From: Roseibium sp. HPY-6
Lineage (GTDB): Bacteria > Pseudomonadota > Alphaproteobacteria > Rhizobiales > Stappiaceae
Assembly (NCBI RefSeq): GCF_040530035.1
Contig: NZ_JBEWCD010000001.1
Location: 434,001-498,000 of the forward strand
Length of the DNA: 64,000 nucleotides
Direction: 5' to 3'
In this document: in pieces, positions 43,743 to 50,921 of the stretch
Layout of the letters: every line of letters begins with the position of its first letter
Position numbering within the stretch: position 1 is the stretch's first letter
Position numbers and translations under genes: made by a program
Notes under the pieces: generated by a model
What the model was told of the DNA's origin: nothing
Seen by the model: only the letters and a program-made list of their open reading frames with translations
The model's database searches: none

Positions 43743-43929
43743 ATTGATTTCGGCTCCTCGACTTTGCTCGCACAAACGCAAATATTGATGCAATGACCAT
43801 CACCAAGAACGAAACAATCACATTCAAGGGAGAAGCTAAAAAATAATTCACTAATATTATCAAAATAAAATCGACACCGATGTATGCGATCGGCCTCAGA
43901 ATCGATAAATATTCTTTCCCAATTTTCAT
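43723..43929 (-). CDS. Small membrane protein with repeated leader
   Basis: 68 aa. Two hydrophobic helices (YIGVDFILIILVNYFLAS and VIVSFLVMVIASIFAFVRA) and a basic tail (KSRSRNQYGRKN). The repeated leader lies 12-27 bases upstream (ATTCATAAGGAGCC) and supplies the Shine-Dalgarno. No family recognised. Codon use is AT-rich. Overlapping genes and a shared leader make it part of the island's minus-strand small-gene array. Confidence 0.6.
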   Translation of the reverse strand: MKIGKEYLSILRPIAYIGVDFILIILVNYFLASPLNVIVSFLVMVIASIFAFVRAKSRSRNQYGRKNI

Positions 43930-43941
43930 CGAATGCGTCTT

Positions 43942-43956
43942 GGCTCCTTATGAATC
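43942..43956 (-). repeat. Island leader repeat, copy 1
   Basis: Minus strand GATTCATAAGGAGCC, ending 12 bases before the ATG at 43929. One of six related copies in the island; it includes the Shine-Dalgarno of the following gene. Confidence 0.65.
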
Positions 43957-44085
43957 TTGGCTCAATTTTCGGAAATTTGCGTCCTTAGCTGCCAAGGCCT
44001 ACGCTTCCAGTGCGGCAACTTCGACAATTCTTGTGCAGTTTCTCGGTTTTGATCTTGCAGCCAATCCGGCGTCTCCGCCCCTTCT

Positions 44086-44310
44086 CTAAAGCTTCAATTT
44101 GCGCATGAATTCCTGCTTGCCGCCTTTCGTGGCGGGCCCCGCTGCAAACACCCGGAAGAGCACATACAAAAGCGTAAGAACCAATGCGCAAAGCAGACCG
44201 ATTCCAGCCCCGACCAGGGACCAGATCGACAGTGAATCAGGCGAATAGAAAGCTGCCCCAAGAAACGCGAAAACGATCCACATGCTCCAAATGTAATGTT
44301 TCTTTTTCAT
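44086..44310 (-). CDS. Small membrane protein with repeated leader
   Basis: 74 aa with two hydrophobic helices (YIWSMWIVFAFLGAAFYS and IWSLVGAGIGLLCALVLTLL) and a basic C-terminal tail (GKQEFMRKLKL). The leader copy TGACTTATCAGGAGCC ends five bases before the ATG. Base composition is less AT-rich than its neighbours. No family recognised. A short TTG frame of 21 residues follows between this gene and the next, but is unsupported. Confidence 0.6.
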   Translation of the reverse strand: MKKKHYIWSMWIVFAFLGAAFYSPDSLSIWSLVGAGIGLLCALVLTLLYVLFRVFAAGPATKGGKQEFMRKLKL

Positions 44311-44315
44311 TCGAT

Positions 44316-44333
44316 GGCTCCTGATAAGTCACA
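44316..44333 (-). repeat. Island leader repeat, copy 2
   Basis: Minus strand TGTGACTTATCAGGAGCC, directly upstream of the ATG at 44310. Confidence 0.65.
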
Positions 44334-44359
44334 GATGGTTTCCTGAGCTGAACAACCAG

Positions 44360-44812
44360 CTAGAACCTGCACCCCTGACGGCTGGTGGCTAGTCCAAGCC
44401 TGCTCCGGCAAGGACATCTCGGTGCATCGTTCAGTGCCGGAAGCTTAACCTGCGACTGACCGTTAACTCCCAATTCGAACGTGTGCTGTGCAACGGTCGT
44501 CGCAAGCACCACGCATGAGTAGTATCCTTCAAGATAGCTTTGTTCCGAGGACGATTTCTCTGAACGAAGGTTCAAATCGATGGCCAAGGCGCTTTGATAA
44601 GCTGCAATGCTCTCATGTATCTGAGAACTCAATTGGATGAATTCCGCCTTGTCGTGTGAAGTCTCCTCTGACTGATCTATGCGCGCTTCTGCTTTCTCTA
44701 TCGAAGCATACAGCTGGACGGCCAGCTTGAGCGCTTCGGCCTCCGAAGTCGGATGATCGGCATATGCCTTTACAGCAAGCAAAAGAAACAGAATTATCGT
44801 CCGTAAGATCAT
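44360..44812 (-). CDS. Small exported protein of unknown function
   Basis: 150 aa. A signal peptide (MILRTIILFLLLAVKAYA) is followed by a helical, charged domain (AEALKLAVQLYASIEKAEAR) with heptad-like spacing, and a cysteine-rich tail (CPCRSRLGLATSRQGC). AGGGAGCTGATGC precedes the ATG and resembles a short form of the island leader. It is probably periplasmic. No family recognised. Confidence 0.6.
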   Translation of the reverse strand: MILRTIILFLLLAVKAYADHPTSEAEALKLAVQLYASIEKAEARIDQSEETSHDKAEFIQLSSQIHESIAAYQSALAIDLNLRSEKSSSEQSYLEGYYSCVVLATTVAQHTFELGVNGQSQVKLPALNDAPRCPCRSRLGLATSRQGCRF

Positions 44813-44843
44813 GCATCAGCTCCCTAGCTGTAACGACCCATTT

Positions 44844-44912
44844 TCACTCTAATCGCCCACAAAGGAAGCCAAAAACAGGCAATGGTGCGATGACGGCGAA
44901 GATGATTTCCAC
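44844..44912 (-). CDS. Possible 22-aa hydrophobic micropeptide
   Basis: GTG at 44912 with AGTAAGGAGCC eight bases upstream, from leader copy 3. The peptide is MEIIFAVIAPLPVFGFLCGR plus Leu-Glu, a single short membrane-seeking segment. It ends 31 bases before the next gene's ATG. Support is only the Shine-Dalgarno and the composition. Confidence 0.33.
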   Translation of the reverse strand: MEIIFAVIAPLPVFGFLCGRLE

Positions 44913-44918
44913 GGGTCA

Positions 44919-44933
44919 GGCTCCTTACTGATC
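44919..44933 (-). repeat. Island leader repeat, copy 3
   Basis: Minus strand GATCAGTAAGGAGCC. It contains the TAA stop of the preceding frame and the Shine-Dalgarno of the 22-aa frame at 44912. Confidence 0.5.
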
Positions 44934-45225
44934 TTGGCGAATTTTCGAAAGAATTTGATCGATTGCTCCGCCTAGTTTCCCCATGTCACGCAAACCATCT
45001 TGTATTTCAACCTTCTTTTGTTCGTCTGCGGTTAAGTACACGTAAGATAGTTGTCCAAAAAACAAAGTAATAAATAAAGTCAATACAACAAAAACAAAAG
45101 TTGAAAACTTTACTGACCACGCGAAATACTCTTTCGAAAAAAATACCAGCTCGCCAGAATTGTCTCATGCTGTACAACGTTTCGAACAAAACAATCAGCA
45201 CAAGAACATCAAATATTGCTCCCAC
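44925..45225 (-). pseudogene. Small membrane protein gene split by a 7-T run (frameshift)
   Basis: From the GTG at 45225 (AAAGGAACTGATGCT upstream) the frame reads MGAIFDVLVLIVLFETLYSM then RQFWRAGIF, and runs into TTTTTTT at 45143-45137. After it, sensible coding continues in the next frame: SKEYFAWSVKFSTFVFVVLT, LFITLFFGQLSYVYLTADEQ, and a helical tail ending LSKIRQDQ at 44925. Dropping one T joins them into a 99-aa protein with two or three membrane helices. It may be a sequencing error, a mutation or slip-strand variation. An uninterrupted 89-codon frame also exists but ends in an implausible Cys/Arg-rich tail. Confidence 0.6.
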
Positions 45226-45427
45226 AGCATCAGTTCCTTTATGGCCTTCGGCTCCATATGTATAAGCTTTTGGCAATTGATATTTTTACCAAGTCTGTTG
45301 CCGTATATTTTTGTTTACCTGATTTCCGCGTCGGTTTGGAACCATGGGGGCAGAATCGGAACAACGCAATCATGTGGTGTACGTGACGTTTATGGAGACG
45401 TCGTGTCGCCCGGATAGGAAACACCTA

Positions 45428-46768
45428 ATGTCAAATGAAACCGAAGTGTTCGCGCGCCGGCTGCAATTTGCGCACATTGATGATGAGGTTGTGGCCGACC
45501 TCCGGTCACTTTGGCCTGTGATTGAAAAAAACATCGATGGAATACTGTCCGGGTTTTACGATCACTTGCGGCAATACCCGGAAGTGTCCGAGATGGTCGG
45601 GGATCAACAGAACCGCCTGGAAAGTGCACAGAAGGCACATTGGGAAAAACTCTTCAACCAGGGGTTCGACCGGGATTACGTTGAAAGCATCAACCGCATC
45701 GGGCGCGTTCACAGCCGGATAGGTCTGGAACCCAAGTGGTACATCGCCGGTTATCAATTCGTACTCGTCAGACTGCAGGATCTGTTTGTCAGAAAATTCC
45801 GGTTTTCACCCGCCAGGCTGTCCCGTTCCCTGCGGCACGTCACGAGCGCAGTCATGCTGGATCTGGACATGGCGATTTCGACATATCAGGCGCTTCTTAT
45901 GGAGGCCCAGGAACAGAGGACAAAAGATCTCAACGCAGCAATCGAGGCCTTCCAGCGTTCCGTTGAAGAGCCGCTTCAGCACATCGGGACAAAGGCAGGC
46001 ACCGTCGCCGGTGATGCGGCCCAACTCCAGGACGTCTGCGGATCGGCCAAAGCGGAAACGGGCTCCGCAAACGCAATCTCCCAGGAAACCGGTCTCAACG
46101 TCCAGACAGTCGCCTCAGCGACCGAAGAACTGTCAGCATCAATCCTGGAGATCTCGAAGCAGGTGACCAGCGCCTCACAGATTGCCAACCAGGCCCGCAC
46201 AAACGCCGAAAGCACAAGCGGTCAGGTTGAGAGCCTTTCCGGGGCAGCACAAAAGATCGGTGATGTAATTGGCCTCATCCAGGCGATCGCCGAGCAGACA
46301 AACCTCCTGGCGCTGAATGCAACCATTGAGGCCGCTCGAGCAGGAGACGCAGGCAAGGGATTTGCAGTCGTCGCGGCAGAGGTGAAAGAACTGGCAACAC
46401 AAACGTCCAAGGCCACCGAGGAAATCAGCAATCAGGTGGCCGAAATCCAAGGGGCAACAACAAATGCGGTCGATTCGATCGAAACCATTGCGGAGGTCGT
46501 GCGCCAGCTCGACGAAATGACTGCATCGATCGCCGCTGCGGTCGAGGAGCAAGGTGCTGCCACTGGCGAAATATCGGCGAGTGTGCAGACCGTCGCGGAT
46601 GGCGCCACCGTGCTTTCCGGAAACATTTCCAGCGTTCAACAGGCGATTGATTCCGCAGACACGACCAGCACGACCTTCCTGTCCGCCGCAACGGAGATGG
46701 AGCATTGCGTGGAGACTGTCTCAAGCGAAATCAGCGGTTTTTTCGACAAAGTCAGGCAGATAAGCTGA
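45428..46768 (+). CDS. Globin-coupled methyl-accepting chemotaxis protein (HemAT-like)
   Basis: 446 aa from the ATG at 45428, with AGGAAA upstream; the frame to 45344 is unsupported. Residues about 1-170 are a protoglobin/globin sensor with the proximal His95 in [19 protein letters not shown]. There are no membrane segments. The C-terminal MCP signalling domain has the hairpin tip [20 protein letters not shown] and [11 protein letters not shown]. It is a soluble oxygen (or other haem-ligand) receptor that signals through CheA/CheW. It is oriented against the minus-strand small genes of the island, and GC-richer than they are. Confidence 0.93.
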   Translation: MSNETEVFARRLQFAHIDDEVVADLRSLWPVIEKNIDGILSGFYDHLRQYPEVSEMVGDQQNRLESAQKAHWEKLFNQGFDRDYVESINRIGRVHSRIGLEPKWYIAGYQFVLVRLQDLFVRKFRFSPARLSRSLRHVTSAVMLDLDMAISTYQALLMEAQEQRTKDLNAAIEAFQRSVEEPLQHIGTKAGTVAGDAAQLQDVCGSAKAETGSANAISQETGLNVQTVASATEELSASILEISKQVTSASQIANQARTNAESTSGQVESLSGAAQKIGDVIGLIQAIAEQTNLLALNATIEAARAGDAGKGFAVVAAEVKELATQTSKATEEISNQVAEIQGATTNAVDSIETIAEVVRQLDEMTASIAAAVEEQGAATGEISASVQTVADGATVLSGNISSVQQAIDSADTTSTTFLSAATEMEHCVETVSSEISGFFDKVRQIS

Positions 46769-46904
46769 CGTAACGCGCAGATGGGTGGTTGTATGAGCCT
46801 TTAGAGACTGACACCGTCACGAACTCAAACAACACCGGTTGACCTGCCTGACCTGTTGATCTCGTTCTCAGATTCCGTCGAAAACAGTTATCATCGCTCG
46901 CGTT

Positions 46905-47156
46905 CTATTGGCCGCTTCGCATTTTTCGAATTTTGAACAACAACCAAGCAATACCGAAGATACAGAAGAGAAACCCGAAAACGCTGTGCGCTAAAAATAT
47001 GGCTGCGAATGTATCGGGTTCTCCTTGATTTCTTTGCAACTCGAAAAATAGATAAGGCAAAATAATGAGCTGCCCCAAAAGAGACACAGTGAGAAATGCA
47101 AGCAATATTTCGTAGAAAGATCGCTTAAACTTCAATACCGGTTCCGTACGATTCAC
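46905..47156 (-). CDS. Small membrane protein, unknown
   Basis: 83 aa starting at GTG. Two hydrophobic helices (FYEILLAFLTVSLLGQLIIL and AHSVFGFLFCIFGIAWLLF) flank a polar loop with QRNQGEPDTF, and the tail is basic. GAAG is the only ribosome-binding hint, so the start is uncertain. It follows the 158-aa exported protein gene by 43 bases on the same strand. No family recognised. Confidence 0.5.
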   Translation of the reverse strand: MNRTEPVLKFKRSFYEILLAFLTVSLLGQLIILPYLFFELQRNQGEPDTFAAIFLAHSVFGFLFCIFGIAWLLFKIRKMRSGQ

Positions 47157-47199
47157 GCGAAAGACTTCAGCTAAAGTATGTTCTCTCGACCCACTGGAG

Positions 47200-47676
47200 C
47201 TAAAACTGATTGTAGCTTACACAGTTGCAGTCAAAACCGGGGCTTGAGCATTCTTGCATACTGTATTTGAACGATTTACCGCGTTCGAAATGCTCGACAA
47301 AAAAGTAGTCCGTCCGAGCCGCTCGGTTAAATGACTTACAGTGCAGTACATCTTCATTTCGTGCGCTTAATTCCTTTTCGCAAATCTGCTTTCCGTTTAC
47401 GAACCATTCGTTCACTCGCCAATCCGGGTTGTCTCCCTCGAAAACAAAAGTACCCAAATCGAACCGCGGGTGTTTTGTGTAAAGCACTCGATGATCTGGC
47501 TTGAATTCAACTCTTACAATACCGTTCGAAGAGCAATTCAGAAATTTTTTGCCGAGTATTTGAATGAGATCTTCCTCTGCACTCAGGTCTAGTTCAACCT
47601 TGGAAATGACAGTTGCTCGCGCCTGAACGATAGAAAGCGTCATCAAAAACACGATTGTTGTCAGTGTCTTGAGCAT
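47200..47676 (-). CDS. Small exported cysteine-containing protein, unknown
   Basis: 158 aa with a signal peptide (MLKTLTTIVFLMTLSIVQAR). The mature protein has seven cysteines, including the C-terminal ECSSPGFDCNC, so it is probably disulfide-bonded in the periplasm or outside. CGAGGAGCTGTTGA precedes the ATG. Trp- and Tyr-rich beta-like stretches (NPDWRVNEWFVNGK) occur in the middle. No family recognised. Codon use is AT-rich. Confidence 0.62.
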   Translation of the reverse strand: MLKTLTTIVFLMTLSIVQARATVISKVELDLSAEEDLIQILGKKFLNCSSNGIVRVEFKPDHRVLYTKHPRFDLGTFVFEGDNPDWRVNEWFVNGKQICEKELSARNEDVLHCKSFNRAARTDYFFVEHFERGKSFKYSMQECSSPGFDCNCVSYNQF

Positions 47677-47801
47677 TCAACAGCTCCTCGAGAGGCTCAG
47701 CTTCGTTCAGTCACGCTACTGGTGGCCTCATTGATCTTTCGGTTACAAGAGGCACTTCATGGCCTCAGAACGTCGCCCCCCTTCGAACTCCTGTCGTGAC
47801 C

Positions 47802-47820
47802 GGCTCCCTATGAGTCACTG
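47802..47820 (-). repeat. Island leader repeat, copy 4 (not adjacent to a start)
   Basis: Minus strand CAGTGACTCATAGGGAGCC. The next recognised gene on this strand starts 126 bases downstream at 47676, so this copy seems to have lost its gene. Confidence 0.6.
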
Positions 47821-47851
47821 TCGGGAGTGCTGTTCTTAACCGTCCAGCCCC

Positions 47852-48394
47852 TCAATCCTCGATCAGGGTTGAGATGCCTTGTGGGAAGGTCACAGCTTCG
47901 AACTCCGGATAAGCCAGGCGCAGTGTCTGCAGAGGCGGCCCTTCGGCCACACGCGACAGATACCATGTGCCATTTTCCTGAAACGCCAGCGTGAAAGATT
48001 TCAGTTGGTAGGTCTTGTCCTGAAACCTCACCACCGTCTCCGTGGGGATCAACAGATACGCCAGACCCGTTTTTGTCTCGGCGAATTGCGCTGCGGACAG
48101 ATCAAGTTCATTGCTCTTGAACTCTTGCTGGGCATATGCCTGCCTGATCGCGTTCTCGACCATCGCACGAACGTCCGGAGCCGTGGAGCCGGTCTGACGC
48201 ACGATGGCCGGGATGACTTTGGGTGGCATTTCAGACATCAGGACACGAATATCGCCTTCGACCCGGGCGACCTCATGCGCATCGATACGGGCCTGCAAAG
48301 CCGCTATTTCGGCGGCGCTCAGGGTGTCGGCAAGTGCTGCTGACAGCGGCAACAGTATGACCAGTATGGCAGCAAGAAGCGGGTGCATCATCAT
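47852..48394 (-). CDS. Exported hypothetical protein
   Basis: 180 aa from the ATG at 48394, with GAGGGACGGAAGAC upstream. The signal peptide is MMMHPLLAAILVILLPLSAA. The mature part begins with a helical region (LSAAEIAALQARIDAHEVAR) and ends with a beta-rich domain (VVRFQDKTYQLKSFTLAFQE, TWYLSRVAEG), perhaps an SnoaL/NTF2-like shape, but no family is certain. It is GC-richer than its small-gene neighbours and looks like native chromosome. Confidence 0.65.
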   Translation of the reverse strand: MMMHPLLAAILVILLPLSAALADTLSAAEIAALQARIDAHEVARVEGDIRVLMSEMPPKVIPAIVRQTGSTAPDVRAMVENAIRQAYAQQEFKSNELDLSAAQFAETKTGLAYLLIPTETVVRFQDKTYQLKSFTLAFQENGTWYLSRVAEGPPLQTLRLAYPEFEAVTFPQGISTLIED

Positions 48395-48608
48395 GTCTTC
48401 CGTCCCTCTAGCTCTGAACCGACGGATAAGCTCCAAGCGATGTCGAATGGACGCCAGTCTGGCGGCATTGGCGCCCGCTTTCAAGTTTGCTTGCGGTGAC
48501 GGAAGTTGAAATACTGAGTTTGAAGGTCATTTCCGGCGGTGGCACCAACGAGGCAGACCAGGGTCGCGGAGGATGTTTCGTCGCTTCTTATGAAGCACGC
48601 CTTTTTAT

Positions 48609-48863
48609 TCAATAAACAGCTTTCTCTATTGCTCGCTTGTATGCGCTGGCTGCGACAACAGCGTTCTGAAGGTCAACCGTTCCCGTTACAACGCTATCGT
48701 TCAAAATTTCCACGTTTACTAGATAGCCTTCGGATAATTTTTTCTGCAGTTTTGTAGCAATTTTTGAGTTACCAACATCGACGCTAAGAGTTATTTTTAT
48801 AGCTTCGGATGTTTCGCTTGTTCTAATTAATTCTTTATACTGAAGTGGTTTTACATAAAGCAT
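48609..48863 (-). CDS. Small soluble protein, unknown
   Basis: 84 aa with TATAGGAA upstream of the ATG. It is soluble: IRTSETSEAIKITLSVDVGN, then KLQKKLSEGYLVNVEILNDS and a C-terminal helix. It starts three bases after the stop of the preceding 71-aa membrane protein, so the two form a tight pair. No family recognised. A membrane/soluble two-gene unit of this kind can be a toxin-immunity or similar pair, but nothing shows that here. Confidence 0.5.
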   Translation of the reverse strand: MLYVKPLQYKELIRTSETSEAIKITLSVDVGNSKIATKLQKKLSEGYLVNVEILNDSVVTGTVDLQNAVVAASAYKRAIEKAVY

Positions 48864-48866
48864 TTC

Positions 48867-49082
48867 CTATAACACTTGATGGACGATCCACGAAACAGCC
48901 AAGGTTCCAAGTAAACTTGTAAATGCCATAACAACGATAGGAGTTGTTATCGACGAGCAAATTTCTCTTTGCGCACAAGATTCATGAAAAGAAAAATACA
49001 GTGTGATCAATGCGTATGAAGAAAGGCAAGCAAGTCCCAAAAATGTTCCAAGCGTAATGCGGTTTCGATTTTTCTTGGTCAA
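48867..49082 (-). CDS. Small membrane protein with repeated leader
   Basis: 71 aa starting at TTG. The leader copy TGACTCACAAGGATCC ends five bases before the start. Two hydrophobic helices (LGTFLGLACLSSYALITLYF and ITTPIVVMAFTSLLGTLAVSW) enclose a short loop with two cysteines (CAQREIC). It is paired with the 84-aa soluble protein gene downstream. No family recognised. Confidence 0.52.
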   Translation of the reverse strand: MTKKNRNRITLGTFLGLACLSSYALITLYFSFHESCAQREICSSITTPIVVMAFTSLLGTLAVSWIVHQVL

Positions 49083-49087
49083 ATCTT

Positions 49088-49105
49088 GGATCCTTGTGAG
49101 TCATT
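49088..49105 (-). repeat. Island leader repeat, copy 5
   Basis: Minus strand AATGACTCACAAGGATCC, five bases before the TTG at 49082. The Shine-Dalgarno core is AAGGA. Confidence 0.6.
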
Positions 49106-49141
49106 CTTATTTCTCGTATGACCGTCAAAAGATGGACAACC

Positions 49142-49166
49142 AAAAAAAGCGGTCCCGAAGGACCGC
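49142..49166 (-). terminator. Terminator after the VPLPA-CTERM gene
   Basis: On the minus strand GCGGTCC-TTCG-GGACCGC is followed by TTTTTTTG. A compact tetraloop hairpin that separates the sorted-protein gene from the next small-gene pair. Confidence 0.85.
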
Positions 49167-49196
49167 CTCAATCTTATATTCTGAATTTGCTACTAG

Positions 49197-49976
49197 TTAC
49201 GCAGTTGTTCGCTTTCTGCGCCAACCCATTAGTCCTAGCGCACCTAGCCCACCAGCGAGAAGAGGTAAGGCCGCTGGAAGGGGCACGACTTGCGCGTCGG
49301 ACTCAGTGAAGCCAGCGTACGTAATGTTATTTTGACTAAAGTTGTAGAATCCGAATCGACCTGCCTCGAAACTACTCACGCCTGCAACGTCAGCCGGACT
49401 AATGTCAAAGATGACCTCGAGTGCGTCGCTTAAGGGACTACCGCCACCAACTTCGATCAATATTCGGTTGCTTTGATATGTGAGCTTAAAGTTGTAATCT
49501 ACAAACGAATCCCAACCTCGTTCATTACCAACATCGTCCACATCAGAGGCAATCACATCGTATCCAGGTGCATCGTCTTGGTGATTGCCAAACGGAATCG
49601 AGTCCAACCCCCCGGTCACACGCGCAAGGGTGAAACCGTCCTGGCTCCCCAATTGATCCCCTTGCTTCCAGTCGAACAAATAAAACGGAGAGCTGTCATC
49701 GGCACCAAATCCGAAGACAAATCCCATGTAGTCGTCATCAAAAGTTCCATTCGACCGAAAATTACCTTCAAACGAACTATCAATGAAAATGTTGGCACTC
49801 ACGAACGCGCCTGGATCCGCGTTCTGCGTTTGCGTGACGCTTAGATTGTCTCCGGCGACATCCCAGTTGCCAGCCCCAAATTGCGTAAAGCCTGAGAGGT
49901 CCAACGCGGCGGCGTTAGCGCCGACGATTGATGCAATAGTGAATGCCACCCCTAAGCTTACTGATTTTATACTCAT
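49197..49976 (-). CDS. Exported protein with VPLPA/PEP-CTERM-type sorting signal
   Basis: 259 aa. Signal peptide MSIKSVSLGVAFTIASIVGA cleaved near NAAA. The body is rich in Gly, Asp, Ser and aromatic residues (FGFGADDSSPFYLFDWKQGD) and beta-like. The C-terminus is VVPLPAALPLLAGGLGALGL followed by the basic tail WRRKR. That is a VPLPA-type exosortase sorting signal: motif, membrane helix, arginine-rich end. Known members are cell-surface or matrix proteins processed by exosortase. No exosortase gene is in the window. A terminator follows. Confidence 0.8.
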   Translation of the reverse strand: MSIKSVSLGVAFTIASIVGANAAALDLSGFTQFGAGNWDVAGDNLSVTQTQNADPGAFVSANIFIDSSFEGNFRSNGTFDDDYMGFVFGFGADDSSPFYLFDWKQGDQLGSQDGFTLARVTGGLDSIPFGNHQDDAPGYDVIASDVDDVGNERGWDSFVDYNFKLTYQSNRILIEVGGGSPLSDALEVIFDISPADVAGVSSFEAGRFGFYNFSQNNITYAGFTESDAQVVPLPAALPLLAGGLGALGLMGWRRKRTTA

Positions 49977-50195
49977 AATGTGCTTCCCAAAACGTTCATA
50001 TTAATTTCCAACCTGGAAACTCTAACGATGATAAATCAACCACGCAACCTCGGAAAACTTGTAAGTTTCATATATTCACCCAAATTAGTTGCAACGCAGC
50101 TACGTAAACTGTAGTTGGAACATCTTTTCGCGAACCTGCGCACTTGTCCAGTCAAGTATTGTCGACTGCCGGACCGTGCAAGATACCTGGCCCAC

Positions 50196-50213
50196 GGCTC
50201 CTTATGAGTCACT
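50196..50213 (-). repeat. Island leader repeat, copy 6 (orphan)
   Basis: Minus strand AGTGACTCATAAGGAGCC, the clearest copy, three bases after the 50216 gene stop. No credible gene starts nearby; the next gene on this strand is at 49976. Probably a relic of a lost gene. Confidence 0.65.
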
Positions 50214-50215
50214 TT

Positions 50216-50413
50216 TCATTTCCGTTGACTTTTTCCTAGGCCCTGAAAATAACTAAGTTCTCGCAAAAGAAAAAAACCTGAAAAAAACAAAACAACCAAC
50301 GCCGAGAGGATACTAAATGGCATCGGAATGAGATAAAAACCAAGCCCTACGAAACAAATAGCTCCTAAGAAGTATAGAAAATACACAATCAACTTTTCAA
50401 TTTTTGGATGCAT
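50216..50413 (-). CDS. Small membrane protein, unknown
   Basis: 65 aa. AAAGGAGCGTGTAAA precedes the ATG. Two hydrophobic helices (LIVYFLYFLGAICFVGLGFY and FSILSALVVLFFSGFFLL) and a basic tail (GLGKSQRK). It resembles the other two-helix island proteins in layout, not obviously in sequence. It follows a 35-aa frame on the same strand by 13 bases. Confidence 0.58.
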   Translation of the reverse strand: MHPKIEKLIVYFLYFLGAICFVGLGFYLIPMPFSILSALVVLFFSGFFLLRELSYFQGLGKSQRK

Positions 50414-50426
50414 TTTACACGCTCCT

Positions 50427-50534
50427 TTACTTACTCTTAGCCTTTCCAGCTTTCCGGCCAGAACCGCCCAGCTTGTATTTGCTCATCAGATGACGGGCGG
50501 CTGACAAAACAGCCAATGTTCCGCAAGTTGCCAA
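50427..50534 (-). CDS. Possible 35-aa basic peptide
   Basis: TTG at 50534 with AGGAGGCAGAGCAA directly upstream, a near-ideal Shine-Dalgarno. The peptide is MATCGTLAVLSAARHLMSKY then KLGGSGRKAGKAKSK. It is too short to classify. It lies between two small membrane protein genes with gaps of 12-13 bases, as in an operon. Confidence 0.42.
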   Translation of the reverse strand: MATCGTLAVLSAARHLMSKYKLGGSGRKAGKAKSK

Positions 50535-50546
50535 TTGCTCTGCCTC

Positions 50547-50921
50547 CTAGCGCAGATTAACCAGAGCTGCGATCCCCATGAACAGCGTTGTCCCAACGAC
50601 CGGGATGAGACCTATGAAGATGATTTGCAACGACCAGAAACGCAGCCCTTCGACGGAGTATCCGATTTTTTCGGAAAAACGCTTTCGAAAAAAATAGACC
50701 GCGACAAACATGGGAAGAAAAGCCGAAGCGATCTTGAAACCCATGTTTACGAGCGACCAGGCAAAGTGCCAGAAGATGCTCGATGGAGCCGGTACGGCGA
50801 AATAGCTCACGGTGAACAACAGGACCAATGCTATTCTGATGGCCCAGATCACCTGTCCCTTCCTCGTTGAGAGACCGCTCAGTTTTGCTGAAGTGTCAAC
50901 GGGCATCGAAGCTGCTTCCAC
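50547..50921 (-). CDS. Small membrane protein, unknown
   Basis: 124 aa starting at GTG, or at an ATG five codons later. Three hydrophobic segments (IWAIRIALVLLFTVSYFAVP, FKIASAFLPMFVAVYFF, and LQIIFIGLIPVVGTTLFMGI). GGTGG is near the GTG. No family recognised. It is the most upstream gene of the island array on the minus strand and may head a three-gene unit with the next two. Confidence 0.6.
   Translation of the reverse strand: MEAASMPVDTSAKLSGLSTRKGQVIWAIRIALVLLFTVSYFAVPAPSSIFWHFAWSLVNMGFKIASAFLPMFVAVYFFRKRFSEKIGYSVEGLRFWSLQIIFIGLIPVVGTTLFMGIAALVNLR

Noticed and set aside
45007..45276. Continuous 89-codon frame as the true product
   Set aside because: Its last 40 residues are Cys/Arg-rich and unlike a membrane protein, while the shifted frame continues sensibly to the next leader. 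The frameshift explanation fits better.
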